From Xiphydria camelus (lineage: Eukaryota; Arthropoda; Insecta; Hymenoptera; Xiphydriidae): a stretch of DNA of 64,000 nt. Below the pieces are notes generated by a model. The model saw only the letters and a program-made list of their open reading frames with translations, was not told the DNA's origin and searched no databases. Below, piece by piece: positions 25,151-39,580 of the stretch (positions are counted from its first letter, which is position 1; each line of letters opens with the position of its first letter). Where the stretch lies: contig OY783199.1 of assembly GCA_963678675.1 (NCBI GenBank), forward strand, positions 5,029,501 through 5,093,500, in the 5' to 3' direction. A program made the position numbers and the translations under genes.

Positions 25151-28100
25151 GTGAGTACACCAGAATTCCTCGGCACGCTTGTATACCGCGGTATAAGTGG
25201 AGCCAGTATCCGCGCGCGTTGAAGAGGAGACGCGCAAAAGGCTTCGCGGCACACACGACCTTGGGGGATAGGTGCACAACTCGTATATAGAGGGAGTCTC
25301 GAATGAAACGAGCCCTGGGGCAGCATTCCTCCGCCAGCTAGCTTTTATTGCCGACCCGCTTCGACGTTGGTTCGGGTTTCGACGCACCCGTCTCGGCTGG
25401 ACCGCACATCTCCGTTCAATTTGCCTCTCGGGAGCGTCTCGAAGACGGGCTGGAATGTCGACGTCGTGTTTTCGACCCGACCGGGATCATCCGCGATGTC
25501 CCCAAGACTCTCGCGGGGTCGCGTTATCGATAGCTCGTGGGAAAATCCTTGTCCTGGACGAAAATCGATCCAAGTTGGATAAATTCGAAGGAATACGAAG
25601 GGACTTTTAGTTTGATCGATATTATCTCCGTTGCTATGAGCTTTTTGAGAATTTTTGTAAGGAACTTTTTTGTAGATCAGGATATGGTCTATAAAAAAGT
25701 ATTATATCGACTTCTACTTAAAGTTCATGGTTATGGAGATAATCGAAGTTTAAGTGCACTCCAATGCTTTCGATTTTTCCGTTCAATTGGCTCTAGCCGT
25801 TCGGAAGAGATCGAGACCGAATCACTAGTTCACATAAGTGCATGAAGAACGATCAAATAGAGCAGGAAATCTATCCGCAATGGCAATCCTTTCCGCATAG
25901 CCCACACGAAAGTGAAAGCAGTATCGCGTACCGAAAGAAGTCGATCGCGCGAGAAGCGAGAAGACTCCTTCGAAACACCATAGTGATTGGCACACAAGAG
26001 GCGATAGTCTCAAACGCAAAATGCAGCCTCTCGACTCCCTAACCGCAGTAATCTTGTTGCATGCACTTAGCCGCACACACTCCACCTGTAGGTACGCCAA
26101 GAGGAATAACTTCGGATCGTGTTACCCGCGCGTGTTCTTAGGTTAGCCAGCCGCGAAGCGTATGTAGCCTCGAAGAGACCTTGAACTTCTCCTATGTACA
26201 CTATTCGAATAGCCAAGATAGCCGTGACTCGCCGATCGCAATGCAACGAGATATCCGACCCCGCGAGGCGGCTGTTATATCACGAGAAAAAAAAAAGCGA
26301 CTTGCGACTGGCTCTTTGCTCTCATTAGCGACCGTGCTTACCGCGGGCTCAGTTAGCCGCGGCTGATCTACCTTAAGTGTGCGCGTTACGGACGATGGAG
26401 TCGAGAAATTTGCCGGGAGGTTTTGCGGTTAGATGTAGCGCTGGCTATGAAGACCTTGCTGCAGAGGGGAATCTCGCCTATATTCAATTATCGCGGTTGG
26501 TCGTGCGCTGCGATGGAAAGAAGCTGTTAAAGTTACCGAGGTGAAAGTGTTCTTCTTCGTGCGGAGGCACTGAGAAAGGAGCATTGATGACGTCCCGAGG
26601 TGATTTCAAATCACAGGGTAGCTTCGTATATTGATACTTTGCATCATTCTATGAAATAGAGTCATCGATGGTAGCAAAATTTTATCAGAATTACGACTTC
26701 GATATAGTTTAATTTTGAGCTCCGCTCATTTCGTACACTGTAAACAATTCTGCAGTGTAGACCTACATGTATAGACCACATTTGGTGTTAGATAACAATG
26801 TTATAAGACTGAATAACACCAGATGTGTGGTACATATCGATCCACACCGGTGAAAAATGGTGTTAAAAATTGACACCACTTTTGCACTGTGTCCAACTCT
26901 TAAAGTGCATCAGACGAGGTGGTGCAATCACTTCAAGGTGGTCCTATACGTGGTAAATGATCTCGAAATTTGACCGCGATCGAACCGAGACCGGGGAACA
27001 CTTTTTCGAGACCGGACTCTCGGGTACCGTGGGTGCAGGGGGTCAAACGGCAACGGTGTGGCAATTATAAAGCAGGCGAGCAGGGGCTACGGCCCTCCGT
27101 CATTCACGGTTCATCGGTTGACCCCTCGTATCGAAATGCTCTTTCTTCGAATCGACTAACGAAGTGCGCGTGGTGCAATCTCGCGGGCTCTTTCTTCCGA
27201 TTATTTAATCGGATGTACTTTGTAGATCTTCATGAATTATAGAAGCGTCGTTCTCAGGAGAAATTAACTATGAAATTAAATGACAAACCTATTACGAACC
27301 GTTGCATCGATAGCGCAATCGCAATCGAGGAAACGATAGTTTCTCGCCTCGTTGGTTCAACTGGTCGTCAATAGGTATCCGTTTAATTCACTTTCCTCGC
27401 GCGATTATGCTACTCTTCACAAAGAGAGCCAACTCCGCACATGACTCACTCGATCTGATATACGGAAGCTGGTCGCGGCGCGCGGCCACCGTTCGTTGCC
27501 CCGAGCGTTAGATTGCATTCTGCCGTTATAGCATCATTTACGATTCGTTCCTTGGACGTTGTGACGTCGTAAAATTGTTGCCGCGCCGAGATGGTGCATC
27601 GAAGTGCAGCATTTCATTGCTCGCGCTTCCTAATTGATAATCGATCACCTACTTTCCTCGTCTAGTATGATTATCTCGTTACCTGTTGACTTTTGACAGA
27701 TTTTCATATAAAACTTTTTGTAGATTGAAATGTCAGCTACAAAAAAGTATTGTATTGATTTTACCAAAAACTTAATAGATAACGAGATAATCTTAATTAA
27801 AGTATGAATAAGCGAGGCAGCTGCATTCTGTCGTAAAATCAGGAGAGATACTGCACTTGCATCGGCCCCCGGCTCCCACTCCTGACTGTAGTGAACAGGG
27901 GTCAACTGGAGTGCAGTATCTTTCATACCGCTATACGCATGCTCGGCTCAATTATTATGTATGATCGCAACCGAGAAGCTGCATCTCGTGCATGATATAC
28001 CTAACCACGCTCGAGTAATTAGGTCTGGTGTATGACACAGTAGAAAGTGCGATGTCTGGAGGGCTTAAAAATAACTGATATTACGTATGCGGCTCCCACT

Positions 28101-31100
28101 CTCCTTTCATGCCAGATGCGCTTTCGTTCTCGCATAGACTCGGAGATTAGTCCAAACGGCTCGTTAGTCATCGTTTAACGCAATCGGATGATTTATCTCA
28201 AACTCCAGCGATTACTTATTATTGTGGGAATACAAACGGGTCTCGGTTTTTGGTTGTACATCAGAGATAGGGCACTGCGCTGCTAATGCACCGCATAGAC
28301 GAGAAGCTAGCAATAGCGAGGGAGGGAAAAAAGAAGTAAAGGCGTGTTAGCCTTCCGGAGCGATGACGCGACAGCGCGAATAAAAATCATCGGGTTAATT
28401 AATTTATCGCTCGCGGAGAACGTCTCTGGGTCGCGATGACTCTTAAACGCGGTACATCGTCTATAATAAAAGATAACGAGTTCGCATTGGCGGCTACTTC
28501 ACAAAGCGAATATATCTCGTGTTTCGAGTGTCAAAACGTTCTTGTTTTATTTTTGCCCGGTAAAGTTTCGAAAAACGATCATATACATTTTTTATTTTAA
28601 AATGTACCTATTTCATTTTTTTGTATTGCAGAAATTATTCGAAAATATATATCTGAAATCTCCGAATAAATTTTTTTTATTAACGAGTGCAAGCAATATA
28701 CATCTGGCAACACGGATACACTAAGCGGTTCAACTTTACTCGTTCAATTTAAAGACAGTTTCATTACGCGGAAATGAACACGAGCTCACACTTAAGCACA
28801 CACTTTGATAATTCCTCTGCTCTCCCACGCTCAATCGAAATCACCACAGCTGTCATACGACACGATGCACTGCGCAGTACGGGGGACATTTGCATCTCTC
28901 TCTTTCCTCGCTATGTCTTCTTCAAAAAAACCTTCTTCGAGTCTCGATTAATCCTGTTGTTACTGCTGCTGTTGCTTCTTCTAGTACTTTTATGTAATTA
29001 TACATCTGCTGCACACTCGACCACCTTACGTAAATTGGTTTTTGCTAACTCGAGTCACTGTCGCTTATTCAGGAAGTGTTTGCTGACGAATAGAGATTGT
29101 GCATTTTGATATTTGATATTTTTGCAAAAATCGAAATCTCTGGAACCGAGTTCTCGAGTGAATATCTTGTGCATTTTTTCACGCTAATTACGAGAAGCGC
29201 ATTTGAAAGATCGTTGTCTTAAAAGAAATATAGAATATCACCCATTTTAAGAAAAGAAAGTTATCTTTTTGGCAGAAAATTATTGATATCTCAATTTTCC
29301 CTTGAGATTTCCTCAATAAATCAGTTATTTTCGTAATCAGCGTGAAAAATACATTAAATAGGATAGTGTAGAAATCGATTCCAGAAATTTCAATATTTTT
29401 CCAATATTTTCTTGATTTTTCACAAGAAACGAAACATTTTGAATCGAACTCTCGGCTACCCTATTCGACGTATTTTTTTACGCTAATTCCAAAAATCATA
29501 AATTTATCGAGGACGTCTCAATGGAACATCGAGATATCGGCAATTTTTTAAGGGAGACCATACGCTTTGATCTCTCCTCCCCTTTAATTCCTCTTCTTCT
29601 CTCAAGAGGCGTTACCCTGATTGATGGTACAGATTGGCCGCGACTGCACTGTCACGCACAGCGCATCGCGTGTCGACATGCGGTGTAACGAACGAATGCA
29701 AGTAACGCGATTGAAAGAAACAGTGCATCGGACTACAGGGTTTGCGTTAACGAACCCGCAATTACGCTGCACTCGTAAGAGTTGGCACGCGCGTTCATTC
29801 ATTGCACCGGAGTAATTTATCGCTCGCGTAATTATCATGAGTAACAAACGAGTGTTGCACTGTATATAGATATATCACGATTTATAGCGTTCAGTGAATT
29901 ATAGAAAACCTGGAATTGTCAACGATTTTATATGCAAAAACATTTTCCTTCCAAAAAAATCATCGATATCTCGGTATTTCTTCGAAATTTCCTCGATGAT
30001 ACGATACATCGAATAGTCTCCCGATCAATGCTAAAAATTTCGATTTTGCCAAAAATATCAAGGAATATCTCATATGCATTCATCCTAATATTTCCACATG
30101 CACTCCACAATAGGCAAATGGTCCAAAATTGCTAAGGAACCACCTGCATACCTACCGGCATAGTTCGCCGCGAGTATTCGAATCCTCCCCTTCGTGCGAC
30201 TGTTAATATCCGATTTAGGGATGGTCATTAGCCAGCGTGGAACGTTTCCCGCAGTCCGATCCTCCGCGAGGCGATAATTTTATCGAGAAAGCGAGCTCGC
30301 ACTTTACCACCGCCGAATGCAAACTGCTCTGGACACGTGCCAGAAGGACCTGGCCATTGAAATGTTATATGGGCACGGAGACTCCGGGCACTCGACTGGC
30401 GCTCCATTTACTCTGGAATTAGTTTTAAGATGGTCCTTCTTCAGGAAACCGCGGGGCATTTACGCGCTGTAATTTTCTCGAGATCTGTTGTGGTTCCGCG
30501 CAGTTAAAGGAACGCTCCTCGCTCTTCCTCTTCTCATTGCCAGTCGGTCAGGGCCGACGGAGATAAAAGCTGCACTGCGGGAAACGTCCGTTTGATCGAA
30601 CGTCCGTTCGGCTCTTTCTTCCTCCGCCCTATAATCAAGTTTATCCCTCTTTCCGTTGCAGCATCACATCAAATTCAGACACGGCAGACACAGACGACAA
30701 CACGGGGAAAGCTACCTTCCCGTGAGCTTTGTGCTAGACACCGACGAGTCGGAAAACGGGATATGGGGACCCTGGTCGACTCCCAGCTCCTGTTCGCGTT
30801 CCTGCGGCGGCGGTGTCGCGCATCAGACCAGACAGTGTTTGGACGTGAGGTAAGCCGATCCCTGCACAAGCGCGGTTCATCGATCGGTTATTCGCTCGTA
30901 TTTTAATCAAGCATACACTGTTCAAAGATTCATTTGAAAATTCAAGTGAGAACAACTGAAGCAATTATCAACTATTATACATTTGTATTTAAAAAGTCAT
31001 ACAAAATAATAAATCGTCACGTCTATAATGTCCTTTTATTTTGAATTTTAGTTAAAAAAATGAACAATGAGACACAGTATAATAAGTATTAAAGTACTAC

Positions 31101-34100
31101 TAAAAATTCAAATTCTTTCGCTTCTTAAGTTTCGAACCATTTTTAACAGTGTATATATACTTGTAGTGTACAGTGCGCTACGATTTTTGATAGCACCTAT
31201 TTTTCAACTGCACTGAGAACAAAAGTAGCCAACAAAATAATTCTGTTGAGTAAATTTGATAACCTAGAAAAGTATTTGTTGGATTATCCAGATGTTTAGC
31301 TCTGCCGTCAAAGTTTTCGTGAAATCAACTAGAGAATTTAACGATTCCGAATAACGTTTTGTCGGCTCGTATTCATTAAAAATATTTTATTAGCCCAACC
31401 AAGAGTTCTTTCAGTGTGTTGTGGAGTTTTTATTATACCGCCAGTCTTCATCGTAAAAGATTGGACTGCGCGTGTCATTGTATCTATTAATTCTTTTCGC
31501 GCGATTACCACGTTCTAATCAATAATCACACTGTCTCATCGATGAAACGAACTTGGACCGCTATGCGAGGCATTCACATAGTCGTCCGTGCAATGGTGAG
31601 AAAAACAGCACGCGCGGGAAATTGTTAACCGATAATCGAAGTTTCGTAATGACTGGTGGGTCGATTCCGAGTAATGATATGGTGTACTTTGTGGAAAGCG
31701 GAGTAATCGTAAACGCGTACGTGAACGACCTAAAGTGCATTGATCGGGACTCTATACGAGGAGCATATTGGCGCGCGGTAGTGAGAATTTGCAATTTAAT
31801 GCGATAGACCAAATTTCGCGTCCAGATATTACACCCAGGGAAAAGGTCTAGTTGAATACAAACCTATAACAGAAAAATTTATTTGAGATGAATAGGAATT
31901 TATTCACATTTACTAATATTCTATTTGAATTAAATAAATGTTCTATTAATGTTCATACTCGATTAAACAGATATGCAAAATATTTGTTTAATTTAAATAG
32001 ACTTTTGTTCAATGTGAATTAATTTCTATTTATCTCAAATAAATGTTTCTATTGGGTTCGTATTCAATTAGAACTTTTCCCTCAGTATACAGTAATAGAC
32101 TCCTTTGGGCGAGTAATTTTGAATATTAAATCTTAATGAAAGTTCAAACGAATAAAAATACTGGATATAACTATACACGGATAAAAATATTCTGGTTCTT
32201 CCAATAAGCTCTGAATTATAAACTATTTTTTAAATGCATCCATAAATGATCTACGATCGTGAGTCGTTATACGATAAGTCTACGAGAAATTAAAAGTCAC
32301 GTCGTCGTTTTCTCTTTCTCGCCATTTTCGCTTAGCGGAAGAATGTAAATATTCGTATAGGTGGAACGGTATCAAAAAGAAATGCGCTCCACTCATCACA
32401 CGGCTTGCAATCGCGGAGAATACTGCAGTTAAAGCGAGGTTACCGAGTGAAATGGGTTAACGGACTGTAAGAGCCGATTAGAGATAACTCGATGTTACCG
32501 CGTATAAGGCGGAGACGCTCCGCAATCGAGATCTTAATCGCTTGTACTGCTAACGCCAACCTGCAATCACTACGGACACGTTCTTCGCGATAGATCGTCG
32601 GAATATCCCCTAAAGAAGATATAGCCTTTCGCCATGCGATATTAAAATTACCCTACACTTTCGGGCCCTCTCTGTTGCAGTGACGATGGTGTGGAAAGGT
32701 GTTCCGGTGCCAGGAAGAGGTTCTTCTCGTGCAACGTTCAAGTGAGTACTTAGAGCGTTACTGTTCCGATAACTTCGAACGCTATTATCTCGTTACCTAT
32801 GAACTTTTCGACTAAATTGTTATAATGCTTTCTTGAAGATCATATTTCGATCTACAAAAAAGTATAATACCAATATATGTAAAAAGTGCATAGATAACGA
32901 GAAAATTGCGGCGGAAGCCAATCGAAATAATACCACTCCATCCTAGACTTCAAATCTGGCTTTCAGATACACGCACACACGTTTGCGATGTTCCCTTATC
33001 CACTACCCCAGTCTGTGTTTATAAAGTAGAACCCATCTACTGTAGCAACTGGTTTACCTAGACCTCCTGTTGTCATACCTCTAATCTAGTTACGTTGAAC
33101 CGGTTACACACAGTGATGGGAACTAGAGTTGCGATGACAACACTATCAAACGAGTGTTATATTCCGATCATTCGTTCACCAACCGCGCTGTCAGACGGAA
33201 CGTGTGCTGAGTAGTTTTCTCACAATGGTGCTCAGTGCTAATAGACTTTATTACATAAATAGATAAATGTTAATATCCACATCCAGTGTACTATAATTTT
33301 ATAATCTATTATAAAGTGGATTTGTCTGATTTATAAGTCTCATAATTTATTAATTGAAAAGTGGAATTGTTGAAGTGCTTAATAATACTTCATTTCCAAA
33401 AATCCAAACAAATCGCTGCTTTTTCGGATACTTTCAAAACTTGCCATCCTTTTAACACTTGTGCTCCTCAATTTTATCCGGTAGCTAAAAATCGTACGCT
33501 CGTGCCGTTGACGCGTCGAATGTCAGCTGCCTTTACGACTGTGTCGGCGTGGCAGATGCGTTACAACTCCAGTATTCTCTCTCCCTTTCCAATCTCTTTC
33601 CCTCTCTATCCTGTGGTCGATTTTTTGTCATTACGGCGTCGTTTGTCCGCGCCTGGAATCCTCTTTGCCCGCGTCCGAACCGCCTTTGATGCCAGGGTGA
33701 AAACGTCGTAAACCTTAATCCGGCGGTTAATGCGTTTCACCTACTGCCGTATAACAGGGATATTAACATCCGTAGTCGCGTCCCCGTAACGAGTAGATGC
33801 TGATGAAAAACGCGATTACATCTGTGGCACGCGATTTCGTTCCTCCCGTTTGAAATATTATAAATCTTCTCCATCCCGCGCTTTCATGCATTTTTCAAAG
33901 TACCGTTCTTCGCGTTCGAGTGCTCAAAAAGGAAACATTTCATCCAAGCCCCTTTCCGCGTAGCTCAATCCCCTGGCCTCTCGCGTACCATTTCATCCGC
34001 CAGATATCCTTTGCCATAAATCCTGACGTATCCTCGAGAGCCACGATACCGCGGGCTCCGGTACAGGATCCCCTCTTCCCGTTCTACCTACATACGTATG

Positions 34101-37100
34101 TCCGGCTCGATTTATCGGCGTTACCAACGCGCCTTATCGAACGACCCGTCGCGGCGACCGCGCTTGATTTTTGACCATTACCTGGCCTGGGAACAACGCG
34201 AAGCGACGAAACGGGAGTGGCGCGGTCCACGCGGCACGGGGGAGGGCATCTAGAGAGGTCCCGAAGAGAGGTCGCACGTCGAACTCCGTACGCCATATAG
34301 AGCCGCGAGAAACAAGTTAATCCAAAGGAGCATCGCACACCCACGCTCTTCGTGCCGGGTTAATTCGAAGTGCATAGCCATCGCGAGCGGCGCGCTAGAT
34401 GCACGCTAGCCGATGAACGTTCTTAAATGTTTATCTCACGACAAGAGAATTGCTTCGGTCTATGGGTTTTTCATTCGATGGATGCGATAAGTTTTGCGCG
34501 CCTCGATGTGGCTCGTACACTGAGAAAAGACAACTGGTTAAAAGAACCATAATTTAACTAGGAATCAGGATTGATTTTGGCGCCAACCACGATTGCATAA
34601 TTCTTCTAAACAGTGAAGTTCTGATTATGGTGAAAAAAGATTACAATTGCTGCAACCAGATCAACCTGCGGTATAGTCAATTGATATTTCCAATCATTTT
34701 TATATAGTTGACATTACCATGCAATAATATTATCGATCTACTTTTCTGGTTAATTTAACCATGGTGCATCGTTATCATATAGTACAATCTCATTGTTACT
34801 GTAACCACATAACAAATCTGTCTTAGCAGAACTAAATTCGCTGAAAACTTGTTCCTGTCATGGTGAAAATATTATCTGTGACAGCGAAAAATATGTCCAA
34901 TAATGGTAAATGTGATTGCAATCACAGTGAAACTTTCTTCGGTAAAATCGTTTGCTACCCCGGCAAACATGTTTACCTCTATTAAACATATCTTTTACTA
35001 CCACAGATAATATTTTGATCATGATAACAAAAAGTTCTCAGCAAAGCCTAGTTTTGCTAAGATCGCAAAATCATTTTGTAATGTGTTCGTGGTCTGTTTA
35101 CTTGTAAATATGGCACCAGCAACAAGGAAAATCAAACTTTGCGATTCTGGTTGATTTTACCACCCACTTTTCTCTCAGTGTATCTCCTTGTAATTTCTGA
35201 GACAACCTTTCGCACCTTTTCCGCGCTTGACTAAGAGCATCGTACGTTGCAATTCTTCTCACATCCACGTCGAGACTTACAATCGTCCTTTCTAAGATAA
35301 ATGCAACTACGGTCGTATTATTTTTTCAGGGATATCTCATTTTTATACCACTTCACCACGCGCACGTGCGCGGGCAGCCCGAAATGTCTCCACTCCATCT
35401 TCAGCTGCTAAGAGAAGAGCTGTAGGGTTGTAGCCACCGAATATCGTCCGCGGATCCGAGAGGCGCGTTCGTACCGCTCGCCCTTTCCCATTTCGCGTCG
35501 TTTCTCTCTCGACGGGCTGCCTCCCCCGAGGCTCCGCGAGCAAACGGGTTGTGCGAACTACGCGCATCTATTTCGGGATGACGACAGCCAGAAGCGCGTG
35601 AAGTGCGAAAAAATGAAGAGCATAAATATGCAACGAAGCGAACTCGCGTCGGTACTTTCCTTTCGCTTTCGTGCCTTCGTAATTTTTTTTTCCTCCCTCT
35701 CCATTTCCTCTCTCCCTCTGGTTTCTTCTATCGCGACGGTTCCGCTCCAATTATCGCTCTACGGAGTTCGCGGAAAAGTGAGGGTCGCGGACGTGTGTGC
35801 TGACTGTCCCTCATTTTATTTATGCATGCGTATATTTTGGTGTCTGTGAACGCATTGCAATTTATGAGTTTTTCCTTAATCTTGTACTTCCGCAGGAATG
35901 TCCAGAAGATTCGCTGGACTTCAGGGCGGAACAGTGCGCCGAATATAACAGCGTGCCGTTCGAGGGGGTGCACTATGAGTAAGTTAAGAAATATTGCACT
36001 CACTTAAATCCTACGAAAAATACACATTTACAAGATATGCATATACCCCGTGTTTGGTTTAATACACGTCAGTGCAAAGGGTTGCATATCGGTTGGTGCA
36101 CCCCGTCCGCTGTGATTTCCATACCGAGGGAAAAGGTCTAGTTGAATACGAATCTATAATAGACAAATTTATTTGAAATAAATAGGAATTTATTCACATT
36201 GAACCTAGTAGAATATTTATTTAATTCAAATACATTTTTGTTCGATGTGAATAAATTCCTGTTCATCTCAAATAAATTTTTCTATTAGGTTCGTATCCAA
36301 CTAAACCTTTTCCTTAGGTGCAGTCATTCGGTGGTAATACCGATAACCAAGATCCGAAGCAAATGACACTACTTCCGTTTATTTTCTTGATTATTCGAAA
36401 AAACGCAAACGAGTATCGAAACTATTTATATCGGAGCGTCTGTCACTCTAACTATTATTGAGATGACCGATGTTTCTCAGACTGATATTTCTATTTAGTT
36501 CGGATCTTGGCTATCGGTATTATCACTGAATTACAAGAAACCTCAGTAGATGGGATGCACCAACCGATATGCAACCCGTTGCATTGGCGTGTATTAAACT
36601 AAACATAGGGTAGGGTTTCGTGCAGCTTTATGACGCTATTTTCTACAAATTTAAGCTCTATAAAGTGCTATATTTTATAAAATTACATAGTTTTCTTATG
36701 CAACTTTATAGAAAGCCCTTTATAGGGTTTATAGTTTTTGTTTAATGGAATAGTACTATTACACCAAGAAAGCAATTTATTATTGTAATATTTAATAAGT
36801 GTCATTTTAAATACGGCGAAATAAATACTTCGTTAAGAAAAGGAAATATATGTTAATTATATTTGAATGTTTATTTCAGTCAAATGGTTGCCTCAAAGGA
36901 TTCAATTATGCCAGATAAATATTATAATAGTTAACGAGTATTTACTTGGTCCAACAAAATTTTCGTTTCATCACATTGAAACAAATATTTATTAATTACA
37001 AATAAACTGTTTTCTCGGTGTAGAAAAATGAATCCCGATCTGTTCTAACAAAATTCAAGAATTTTGTAGACCTTTACTATAACAGATAAACTTTAATTTC

Positions 37101-39528
37101 AAAAATCACTGTGAAAATCTCTTCTATCTCGAATCAAATAGTTGCCCAAGATTATACATCTTATGCCTAGAGGTACCCCAATCCAGATTTATATCCGGGG
37201 TAAACTCTCCGATTGCACCCTCGCGTTAAATCCACTCCCCTCGCCCCCCATCCTGATAAACGTACCCGCAGGTATACGCGAGCGCCTAGATTATTCGCCG
37301 CAAAATGGATAACGCTACCCCGCACTTCCTGTGATAAAGCAAGCCGTAAAGGAGCACATGCCCCGATTCCATATTCCTCGCACGGAGGACCCGCTGCAAA
37401 TTTTAGGCGCGAAGAAACGAAGGTCTCCCGCCGTTAGCGCGTGGTGGCATTTACCCGTAGCATTGCATGCATGACGCGAAGAACGCTCCTCCTTTCCACA
37501 GCTGGATTCCCTACACCGGAGGGTCCAACAAGTGCGAGCTGAACTGCATGCCTCGCGGAGAACGCTTCTTCTACAGACACAAGCTCAGCGTGACCGACGG
37601 CACGCCATGTGACTTGGAGAAGAACGATGTCTGCGTCGAAGGCAAATGCAGGGTGAGTGATAAAGGGAGTCTTTTAGTCCATCGATTGCTGCTCGGATCT
37701 GCTGGAAGATATTATTTGATGGAATGTATTCTTATTGGTGGCAAATAATCGTTATCGCTGGCTCGCAACATTATTTTTCTGGATGTGCGAGTAAAATAAA
37801 AACGTAAGAATTATTCGTATCGCTCCTCGTCAGCCGGTCGGATGCGACATGATGCTGGGCAGCGACGCCAAGGAGGACGCCTGCAGAGAATGCGGTGGTG
37901 ACGGATCGGAGTGCAACACGGTCGAAGGGCTCTTCGACTCGGATGACCTGCAAGTCGGTACGTCGCTCGTCCAGCGGTGTCTTTTTTATTCGCGTTCGGG
38001 TCATATCGGCCGAGACGAACGGGGAAGATCTGACCCCGACGATATCGCGCTCTGTTCCAGGGTACATCGACATTCTGCTGATCCCCGAAGGTGCCACGAA
38101 TATCGTCGTCAAGGAGATCCATCCGTCGAATAATTATTTAGGTCAGTCGCTCGTCCGCCTCGGTGAATAATTTCTGATTTGAATGTGTTTTTTTGTGTGT
38201 CTTCTTCACGCGTGCTTCTCAATTTTTTCCCCAGCCATTCGAAATACCACCGGGCATTATTATTTGAACGGCAATTGGAGAATCGACTTCCCTCGCAGCT
38301 TGCGATTCGCCAACACGATATTCCACTACTCTAGAGTCCCTCAGGGCTTCTCCGCGCCGGACACCATCACCGCTTTGGGACCCACGAGCGAAGCAATTTA
38401 TATCGTTGTACGTGGCACTATAAATAATAATAATTAAAATTGTGATAGTAATAACAACTTCGTCGATGCCATACGAGAGAAAAACTGTTTCGCATAAAAA
38501 AATCCAATCTAATACTAATTCTTGCGAACTAATACACCGAGAAAACGGTTTATCAGTAGTTAATAAATATAATTTCCAATACGGCGAAATAAATTATCAT
38601 TGGAAGAGGGAAATATATCTTAATTGTTGGAGTGTTTATTTCATTCAAACGGTTGCCTCGAAGAATTTCATTGTACTAAATAAATATCGTAATAGTTAAC
38701 GAGTATTTACTTGGTCCAACAAAATGTTCATTTCGCCATATTTAAACAAACGTTTGTTAACTACGAATAAACTGTTTTCACGGTGTAAGCATAAACAATT
38801 ATTTAATAAGGACACTAACTTCTCGCGGCGAAAAAGCTGACGGGAGAAAATTCCTACCATATCCACCCGCTATCTTCTTTTTTACTTCAGTTGCTCTACC
38901 AAGACAGAAACGTAGGCGTACACTACGAGTACAGCATCCCAAAGAAATTCTCCCAGCAATCCGATCCCGACAGCTACACCTGGACGGCGGACGAGTTCTC
39001 GAGCTGCAGCACGACCTGCGGCGGAGGTAGGATAAATCGAGCTTACACGGCCGAACGCGTAGGATTTTCACGCATCGATGGTACACGTATGTATGTAGAA
39101 CCTATATAACTCGACGCATCAGGTTACCGATCCAGAAGAGTCCTCTGCGTGCGACGACGCGACAACGAGCCGGTCGACAGCAATCTCTGCGATCCGCAAC
39201 TGGAACCAGCCGCAACGGAGGAGTGCAGCGACGAGCCGTGCCCGCCGGAGTGGGTGGAACGCGACTGGGGTCCCTGCAGCAAGCAATGCGGCGAGGGTGG
39301 CCAGCAAATCAGGGAAATCAACTGCGAGCAGCTCGCCGGGGGTATCCCGACCCTGGTACCCGATTTCCGGTGCGTGGAAACGGTGGGACCGAAGGCCGAG
39401 ACCACGCGGGAATGCAACACGAATGTCGATTGTCCGCAGTGGCATCTGGGACCGTGGAAACCGGTAAATATACGCATTCTATCGAATTCAATCGGGCTGG
39501 AATTATAAGAGGTGGATCGTACCGCGAT

Positions 39529-39580
<52 letters not shown>

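Larger units (their letters stand above)
25151..30661 (+). other. Papilin intron after the signal-peptide exon
   Basis: 5.5-kb intron. It holds two 124-bp palindromes (25621, 27670), an inverted-repeat element at 26734-26893 and a dispersed repeat block at 29110-29560. No additional exon was recognised. Confidence 0.7.
30850..32680 (+). other. Papilin intron within TSR1
   Basis: 1.8 kb. Carries a CACTGAGAACAAAAG inverted-repeat element (31211-31416) and a GGTCTAGTTGAATA-family MITE (31832-32085). No exon seen. Confidence 0.7.
32742..35895 (+). other. Papilin intron between TSR1 and the Cys-rich module
   Basis: 3.15 kb. Contains a 124-bp palindrome (32784) and a 663-bp TA-flanked element (34518). 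33360-33710 has an open frame without recognisable domains. No exon seen. Confidence 0.65.
35979..37501 (+). other. Papilin intron with two MITEs
   Basis: 1.5 kb. Contains elements at 36124-36320 and 36762-37020. The remaining sequence shows no exon. Confidence 0.7.
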
